NCBI RefSeq assembly: GCF_030732095.1
Contig: NZ_JAVAMQ010000012.1
Location: forward strand, 1 to 64,000
Direction: 5' to 3'
Source: Paracoccus spongiarum
GTDB lineage: Bacteria; Pseudomonadota; Alphaproteobacteria; Rhodobacterales; Rhodobacteraceae
Length of the DNA stretch: 64,000 nt
The position numbers and the translations under genes are program-made. Under the pieces are notes generated by a model. It searched no databases, was not told the origin of the DNA, and worked only from the letters and a program-made list of their open reading frames with translations. This document shows, piece after piece, positions 59,006-64,000 of the stretch; the first letter of the stretch is position 1, and each line of letters begins with the position of its first letter.

Positions 59006-60640
59006 TTAATCCTTTCCGCCGCCCAGTTCCAGCCCAACCGCCGCCAGCTGCCGCCACAACGCCGCATCGCGACCATAGATGTCGTCATGGAAGCGGATCT
59101 GGCCGGTCTCGTCCGGGAAGGCCGTGAAGTAGACCAGATGCACCGGCAGCTTCGGGGTGAGGGCCAGCCAGGTCTCGCGCCCGCCGGACAGGGCGCGCTG
59201 GAACATCGCGCGCGGATCGTCGCTTTGCTGCGACAGGATCTCGGCGGCAAGGTCGAAAGGATCGCCGACCCGCACGCAGCCATGCGAATAGGCGCGCACA
59301 CGGTTGCCGAACAGATGCTTGGTCGGCGTGTCGTGCAGGTAGATGTTCCACGGGTTGGGGAAGATGAACTTCACCAGGCCCAAGGCGTTGTCGTCGCTTG
59401 GCTTCTGCTGCATCCGGTAGGGAAAGCTGGCTGCCGTATAGCGCGAGAAGTCGATGCTGGCGCGCGGCACCACGCGCCCCCTGCTGTCGATGATGTCGAG
59501 ATGCGAGACCGCGTTGCGGTTGGCCTTCAGGAGCGGCAGATATTCCTTGACGGTGATCGAGCGCGGCACGTTCCAGCGCGGGTTGACCACCAGATGCTCC
59601 ATCTGGTCCGAGAATTCGGGCGTCTGCAGGTCGCCCGCGGTCTTGCCCACGACCACCCGCGTGTCGAAGACCTGCTGTCCGCCGTCGAAGATGCGGGCGC
59701 GGAATTCGGGGATGTTGACCCAGATGTGGCGGGCCTGAAGATCCTCGCCGCCCATCCAGCGCATCCGTTCCAGCGCCACCGCGATCATCCGGCTGCGACG
59801 GTCGTCCCGCCCGGCCTCGTCGCCGTTCAGCCGACGGATGGTCTGCGGGCCGGCGACGCCATCGGCGGGCAGCCCGGCGGCGGCCTGGTAGCGGGCCACC
59901 GCCTCTGACAGCGCGGCATCATAATCGCCCGGGTCGGCGGCGGGCGCATCGAAGCCGATCGCGGCAAGCCGCTGGCGCAGGGGCACGACGCCCGCGCCCG
60001 CCATGCCGACGCGCCAGAGGGCCTCGGGCGCGCGGGGCAGATGGGCGGGCACGGTCAGGCCGGCATCCCCCGACAGGGCTTTCTGCAGGGCAAGGTAGGC
60101 CGGGTGACGCGGCGCCATGCCGGCCAGATAGGCGGCGGGATCGGCGGCGTCCAGAAAGCCGCGGATCAGATCGGCCGCCGGAGGGCGCTGCACCTGCCGG
60201 TGGATCTGCGGGGCCACGTCCTGCGGCCGGATCATCCCGCCGGTCATGTCGCGCAGGTAGCGCAGAAGGACCCGCGCATGCAGCAGTTCGGCCTCAAGCC
60301 CCTGCCCCGCGCGGGCCAGTTCGTCGGGCTGATAGCGAGCTGCGGGAATAGCGTGGCGCGGCGCCTCGGCACCGATTCCCCGCAGCGCGGCGCGCAGCGG
60401 CTCCGCCTGCGGACCCTGGAAAACCGGTCGCAGCCCGTTGCCGCCATAGAAGGCGGCGAGGTCGGGGCTGTCCGCGACCGCCTCGGCCAGCAGCATTTCG
60501 GCGGCACTGAAATGCAACTGTGGCGCGAGTGCCGCACCCGCAGCACGTCCTGCGGGACCGAATGTCTGGCCCGTCGCAGACAGCGGGATCACGCTGGCAA
60601 GACCCAGGGCGAACAGGGCGAACAAAGAGATGCGGCGCAT
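59006..60640 (-). CDS. L,D-transpeptidase (YcbB/LdtD-like)
   Basis: 544 residues. A signal peptide (MRRISLFALFALGLASVIPL) is followed by a ~250-residue helical substrate domain, a peptidoglycan-binding repeat near YQAAAGLPADGVAGPQTIRR and the YkuD catalytic domain with HDTPTKHLFGNRVRAYSHGC and the Cys of SHGCVRVG. It makes 3-3 cross-links in peptidoglycan at the periplasm. GAGGTTCCG precedes ATG 60640. It heads the operon with lpxD-acp-KAS; a MepK-like endopeptidase is divergent. Confidence 0.9.
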   Translation of the reverse strand: MRRISLFALFALGLASVIPLSATGQTFGPAGRAAGAALAPQLHFSAAEMLLAEAVADSPDLAAFYGGNGLRPVFQGPQAEPLRAALRGIGAEAPRHAIPAARYQPDELARAGQGLEAELLHARVLLRYLRDMTGGMIRPQDVAPQIHRQVQRPPAADLIRGFLDAADPAAYLAGMAPRHPAYLALQKALSGDAGLTVPAHLPRAPEALWRVGMAGAGVVPLRQRLAAIGFDAPAADPGDYDAALSEAVARYQAAAGLPADGVAGPQTIRRLNGDEAGRDDRRSRMIAVALERMRWMGGEDLQARHIWVNIPEFRARIFDGGQQVFDTRVVVGKTAGDLQTPEFSDQMEHLVVNPRWNVPRSITVKEYLPLLKANRNAVSHLDIIDSRGRVVPRASIDFSRYTAASFPYRMQQKPSDDNALGLVKFIFPNPWNIYLHDTPTKHLFGNRVRAYSHGCVRVGDPFDLAAEILSQQSDDPRAMFQRALSGGRETWLALTPKLPVHLVYFTAFPDETGQIRFHDDIYGRDAALWRQLAAVGLELGGGKD

Positions 60641-60940
60641 CGGAACCTCATAAAACCAAGCGAATGATGCCATGATCGCGCGCACCGCGCCAGAAGACCC
60701 CGAAAATTCGAGCCATTCCCGAGGCCCTCCGTGGCGGTCGCGCAACATCCGCGAGACCATTTTGACACAACCTCCTGTCTCGGCAAGATTCTGCCTATGG
60801 TGGTAAAAATCGGCGCAACGGCAAGGAATCTGTTTCTGCGCACGCGAAGTTTTGACATATTGTTAGCAAGTTGGGGATAAACCTCGACGATACCGCAGAA
60901 GAACGCGGCTTACAGAACGAAGCAGGACAGGCGATCTGAC
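60641..60940. promoter_or_regulatory. Divergent promoter region, L,D-transpeptidase / MepK-like
   Basis: 300 bp with two TTGACA hexamers (60762-60767, 60852-60857). The second is followed, 18 bp on, by GATAAA (60876-60881), a fair promoter for the plus-strand gene. Nothing else supportable. Confidence 0.45.
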
Positions 60941-61501
60941 ATGACATTGGACCTTTTCTCGCGTCGCGGCGTGCTCGGCGTGTTTGCGGCGACCTCCGTG
61001 GCTGCGGCCCCGGTGATGGCGAACGCATTCGGCTTTCTTCGGGGCGCAGGGGACATGCGCCGGATCCGGATGTATTCCGGGCGGACCGGCGAAAGCCTCG
61101 ACACCGTCTACTGGGTCGACGGCAAGTATGTTCGCGAGGCGCTGAACGAGATCAACATCTTCATGCGCGACTGGCGGACCGGGACCGCGATCGGCATCGA
61201 CCCGCGGGCCATCGACGTGGCGGCGGCCTCGCACCGTTTGCTGCAGACGAACGAACCCTACATGATGCTGTCGGGCTATCGCTCGCCGCAGACCAACGCG
61301 ATGCTGCGTCGCAGCTCGGCCGGGGTGGCGCGCAACTCGCTGCACATGGTCGGCAAGGCGGCGGACCTGCGGCTGAAGTCGCGCTCGGTCGGACAGATGT
61401 ACCAGGCGGCGGTGGCCTGCAAGGCCGGCGGCGTCGGGCGCTATTCGCGGTCGAACTTCGTGCATATGGATTGCGGGCCGCTGCGCACCTGGGGCGCCTG
61501 A
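60941..61501 (+). CDS. DUF882 (YcbK/MepK-like) peptidoglycan endopeptidase
   Basis: 186 residues. A Tat-type signal (SRRGVLGVFAATSVAAAPVM) is followed by the M15-like zinc domain: ASHRLLQTNEPYMMLSGYRS, then SLHMVGKAADLRL and SNFVHMDCGPLRTWG, giving the His-Asp-His zinc site. In E. coli mepK lies next to ldtD (ycbB) and cleaves the 3-3 cross-links made by L,D-transpeptidases. Here the same two families face each other across a shared promoter region, which supports this role. Confidence 0.9.
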   Translation: MTLDLFSRRGVLGVFAATSVAAAPVMANAFGFLRGAGDMRRIRMYSGRTGESLDTVYWVDGKYVREALNEINIFMRDWRTGTAIGIDPRAIDVAAASHRLLQTNEPYMMLSGYRSPQTNAMLRRSSAGVARNSLHMVGKAADLRLKSRSVGQMYQAAVACKAGGVGRYSRSNFVHMDCGPLRTWGA

Positions 61502-61520
61502 TCCCGACCAGCCCGGCGCT

Positions 61521-61574
61521 CATGCACAGTGACACCATCCGCCCTGTCCTGCGCGGATGGTGTCACTGCGCATG
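61521..61574. repeat. Long near-perfect inverted repeat, 22-bp arms
   Basis: Arms 61521-61542 and 61553-61574 pair at 21 of 22 positions (core CAGTGACACCATCCGC) with a 10-nt loop. It lies between the DUF882 stop and a TetR start. No T run follows, so it is an unusual terminator, a regulator site or a mobile repeat. Confidence 0.75.
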
Positions 61575-61706
61575 TCGCGGCCATCGGTCTGCCGCACCCG
61601 CGGTCCCGTTCCGGACCGGCGACGCGACGCGGCGGCTTGACGCTGGCCGCGCATTCCTGAACCCTGCCGGGCAGCACGGAACGCATGCAGATCGGACGCC
61701 CGCCAG

Positions 61707-62297
61707 ATGAGCCCCAATACCACCCGCCGCATCCGGACGGCCCGCAAGATCCAGGCCACCGCCGTCGATCTGGCCGCGCGCCATGGCCTTGCCAATGTCA
61801 CCATCGACGAGATCGCGCGCGATGCCGGCATAAGCACGCGCACCTTCTTCAACTACTACCCCTACAAGGAAGCCGCGCTGATGGGTCCGCCGCCGGATTA
61901 TCCCGTCGAGGCCTCCGAGCGCTTCGTGACGGGCACCGGGCCGCTGATCCGCGATCTGGAACGGCTGATCGCCGCGCATCTGTCGCGCTACCTGTCCGAT
62001 CGCGAGATGGTCGGCCATATCCACCGCCTCGCCGCCACCGATCCCAAGGTCTCGGCGCTCTACAGCAGTTCGGTCCTGGCCCGGCGCGCGCAGATGCGCG
62101 AATTGCTGGGCCGGCGGATGCCCGCGACCGACCGCCGCCTGATCGAGATCCTGGCCGCTGCCATCGTCGGTGCGACCAATGCCGCGACCACCGAATGGAT
62201 CAGCAGCGGCCGCGACGATTTCGTTGCCATCGCCCATGAACATCTGGCGCTGATCCTGCCCGCCGCCGGGCTGCTGTCTGCCGAGCCGTCCGGCTAG
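61707..62297 (+). CDS. TetR family transcriptional regulator
   Basis: 196 residues. Helix-turn-helix: KIQATAVDLAARHGLANVTI and DEIARDAGISTRTFFNYYPY, the latter with the F-N-Y-Y-P motif typical of TetR proteins that control multidrug efflux. The C-terminal half is helical without a recognisable ligand signature. Its start lies 132 bp after the inverted repeat, which may be its operator. The neighbour downstream is convergent (rutR-like). Confidence 0.87.
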   Translation: MSPNTTRRIRTARKIQATAVDLAARHGLANVTIDEIARDAGISTRTFFNYYPYKEAALMGPPPDYPVEASERFVTGTGPLIRDLERLIAAHLSRYLSDREMVGHIHRLAATDPKVSALYSSSVLARRAQMRELLGRRMPATDRRLIEILAAAIVGATNAATTEWISSGRDDFVAIAHEHLALILPAAGLLSAEPSG

Positions 62298-62303
62298 GCC
62301 GGC

Positions 62304-62933
62304 TCAGCGGCCCGCCTCGACCTCCAGCATCCGGCGAAACAGGTTCTCGAGGTAGATCTCGGCCTCGGCATAGGGGTCGTGGCCCGGCCCCAGCACGGCG
62401 CGGACCTGAACCTCGAAATCGGCATAATGCTGGGTCAGGGCCCAGATCGAGAAGATGAGGTGGCGCGGATCGACCGGCGCCAGCCGCCCCTCGTCGATCC
62501 AGCGGGCCAGGATCGCCACCGTCTGGTCGACCAGCTCGCGCAGCCGCCCGCCCAGGATCTCGCTGAGATGCGGGGCGCCCTGCAGCACCTCATAGGCGAA
62601 CAGCCGGCTTTCGCGGGGATAGTCGCGCGACATCTGCAGCTTCGTCGAGACATATCGCAGCACCTCGTCCAGCGGCTCGCCCTCGGGGTCGATGCCCAGC
62701 ATCGGCGCCAGCCACAGGTCCAGCAGCGTGGTCAGCAGCGTCTTGTGGATCTCGTCTTTCGAGCCGAAATAATACAGTACGTTCGGCTTGGACAGCCCGG
62801 CCGCCTCGGCAATCTGGTCGATGGTCGCGCCCCGGAAGCCATTGGCCGAAAACGCCCCCAGCGCGCCTTCCAGGATCAGTTCGCGGTTCTTCTGCTGGAT
62901 CCGCGTCATCTGCGGCTGATTCTCGTCTGTCAT
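62304..62933 (-). CDS. rutR: RutR-like TetR family regulator
   Basis: 209 residues. LILEGALGAFSANGFRGATI and DQIAEAAGLSKPNVLYYFGS are the DNA-binding part; residues ~95-205 (YPRESRLFAYEVLQGAPHLS, IFSIWALTQHYADFEVQVRA) match the RutR C-terminal domain. RutR represses pyrimidine catabolism and is relieved by uracil or thymine. A RutR-type palindrome lies in the gap to the divergent aminotransferase, whose substrate beta-alanine is a product of pyrimidine breakdown. The nearby loop of regulator, site and target makes the name likely. Confidence 0.75.
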   Translation of the reverse strand: MTDENQPQMTRIQQKNRELILEGALGAFSANGFRGATIDQIAEAAGLSKPNVLYYFGSKDEIHKTLLTTLLDLWLAPMLGIDPEGEPLDEVLRYVSTKLQMSRDYPRESRLFAYEVLQGAPHLSEILGGRLRELVDQTVAILARWIDEGRLAPVDPRHLIFSIWALTQHYADFEVQVRAVLGPGHDPYAEAEIYLENLFRRMLEVEAGR

Positions 62934-63038
62934 CGCTCATCCTGCTCTGGCATGATCCTTTTCTGGGCAGACGGGCCGGATTTGTCACGCGCTGGTTTTG
63001 GGCGCTTGACTGAACACCGGCGCGTGCTAGCCTTGATC

Positions 63039-63054
63039 CTGACCTTTTGGTCAA
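63039..63054. promoter_or_regulatory. RutR-type operator
   Basis: CTGACCTTTTGGTCAA: TGACC-N4-GGTCA symmetry, matching 12 of 14 fixed bases of the E. coli RutR box TTGACCANNTGGTCAA. It lies 22 bp before the aminotransferase start and about 105 bp from the rutR-like start. Confidence 0.7.
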
Positions 63055-63076
63055 TATTTCCTGAGGTTATACCGCC

Positions 63077-64000
63077 ATGCCGCTTGACCGAAAATCCGCC
63101 CCCAACGACCTGCGCGCCTTCTGGATGCCCTTCACGTCCAACCGGCAGTTCAAGTCCGCCCCGCGGATGCTGGTCGCGGCGAAGGACATGCACTATACCA
63201 CTGCCGACGGCCGGCATATCCTTGACGGCACGGCCGGGCTGTGGTGCTGCAATGCCGGGCACGGCCGGCCCCGGATCACCGCGGCGGTGCAGGCCCAGGT
63301 GGCCGAGATGGACTATGCCCCGGCCTTCCAGATGGGCCACCCGCTGGCTTTCGAACTGGCCAACCGCATTGTCGACATCGCCCCCGACGGCATCGAGCAC
63401 GTGTTCTACTGCAACTCGGGCAGCGAGGCCGTGGACACCGCGCTGAAGATCGCGCTGGCCTGGCACCGCGCCCGTGGCGAGGGCGCGCGCACCCGCCTGA
63501 TCGGACGCGAGCGCGGCTATCACGGCGTGGGCTTCGGCGGCATCTCGGTCGGCGGCATCGTGAACAACCGCCGCTTCTTCGGCAGCCTGCTGGCCGGGGT
63601 CGATCACCTGCCGCACACGCATCTGCCGCAGAATGCCTTCACGAAAGGCCAGCCGGACCATGGCGCCGACCTCGCCGACGAGCTGGAGCGGATCGTGGCC
63701 CTGCACGGCGCCGAGACCATCGCCGCCGTCATCGTCGAGCCGATGGCCGGATCGACCGGCGTTCTGCTGCCGCCCAAGGGCTATCTGCAGCGCCTGCGCG
63801 AGATCACCCGCAAGCACGGCATCCTGCTGATCTTTGACGAGGTCATCACCGGCTTCGGCCGGCTGGGAAGCCCCTTCGCGGCGCAGCATTTCGACGTGAT
63901 GCCCGACATGATCACCTGCGCCAAGGGCCTGACCAACGGGGTGATCCCGATGGGCGCGGTGCTGACCACCGCGGCGATCCATGACGCCTTCATGCAGGGC
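63077..64000 (+). CDS. Omega-amino acid:pyruvate aminotransferase (beta-alanine type), 5' part
   Basis: The first 308 residues of a class III PLP aminotransferase; the frame is open to the window end. RAFWMPFTSNRQFKSAPRML and DGTAGLWCCNAGHGRP are the family N-terminus; FYCNSGSEAVDTALKIALAW binds PLP phosphate; VEPMAGSTGVLLPPKGYL and LLIFDEVITGFGRLG with Asp follow, and CAKGLTNG contains the Schiff-base Lys. These enzymes transfer the amino group of beta-alanine to pyruvate, the last step after reductive pyrimidine degradation. A RutR box and divergent rutR-like gene support this. Confidence 0.9.
   Translation, partial: MPLDRKSAPNDLRAFWMPFTSNRQFKSAPRMLVAAKDMHYTTADGRHILDGTAGLWCCNAGHGRPRITAAVQAQVAEMDYAPAFQMGHPLAFELANRIVDIAPDGIEHVFYCNSGSEAVDTALKIALAWHRARGEGARTRLIGRERGYHGVGFGGISVGGIVNNRRFFGSLLAGVDHLPHTHLPQNAFTKGQPDHGADLADELERIVALHGAETIAAVIVEPMAGSTGVLLPPKGYLQRLREITRKHGILLIFDEVITGFGRLGSPFAAQHFDVMPDMITCAKGLTNGVIPMGAVLTTAAIHDAFMQG

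Overview
The window is a 64 kb piece of a GC-rich alphaproteobacterial chromosome, most probably Paracoccus or a close member of the Rhodobacteraceae/Paracoccaceae. This rests on several things: a CtrA-SciP cell-cycle pair, families seen mostly in this group (DUF6324, DUF6456, DUF6477, DUF3422, MmcB), an alphaproteobacterial-type tRNA-His, and strong AGGAGG-type ribosome sites with many ATGA/GTGA start-stop overlaps. It is almost all core chromosome. I saw no transposase, integrase, phage structural gene, rRNA or CRISPR array.

Layout. 0-10.5 kb: tail of transhydrogenase pntB, an NCS1 permease behind a palindromic operator-like site, DUF3422, a 24-residue lipoprotein, small thiol/redox and phosphatase genes, bolA-grxD, and a complete TAXI-type TRAP transporter with its DUF1850 companion. 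10.6-15.3 kb: a degenerate receiver protein, membrane-stress-type small proteins, tRNA-His, MmcB, a possible 6S-like RNA and a DUF481 outer-membrane protein. 15.3-24.4 kb: riboflavin/nusB/nrdR genes on the minus strand, split between ribE and ribD by a plus-strand capsule block (kpsS, an outer-membrane export lipoprotein, kpsC). 24.5-31 kb: yjbQ-rmuC, a BLUF blue-light sensor overlapping the end of rpoD, rpoD, a striking cluster of GANTC methylation sites, and dnaG.

31-43 kb: TetR, lldD, an acyltransferase, rplY, trmFO-gluQ, hisI, an IscU-like protein, a 36-residue membrane protein, recG-ligA. 43-46 kb: ctrA, sciP, mnmA and sufE; the ctrA and sciP promoters each hold a near-match to the TTAA-N7-TTAA CtrA site, and ctrA also has a GANTC site. 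46-50.4 kb: a copper-oxidase pair, an orphan nuclease-like protein, about 1.1 kb of apparently non-coding DNA and tRNA-Leu. 50.5-55 kb: lipA, DUF6456/DUF6477, a HerA-like ATPase. 55-56.3 kb: an intergenic region with two likely small-RNA units, then an IalB-like protein. 56.3-61.5 kb: an envelope operon (L,D-transpeptidase, lpxD, acyl carrier protein, ketoacyl synthase) with a divergent MepK-like endopeptidase. 61.5-64 kb: two TetR regulators, the second RutR-like and divergent from a beta-alanine/omega-amino acid aminotransferase whose promoter carries a RutR-type operator.

The most interesting signals are regulatory: four CtrA-box-like sites of common geometry (including one before the unannotated 36-residue protein), seven GANTC sites in about 115 bp before rpoD, a probable RutR box, an orphan intrinsic terminator implying a small RNA with an anti-Shine-Dalgarno motif, and a 22-bp-arm inverted repeat. 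All functional statements come from reading the sequence and family knowledge; no database search was run.
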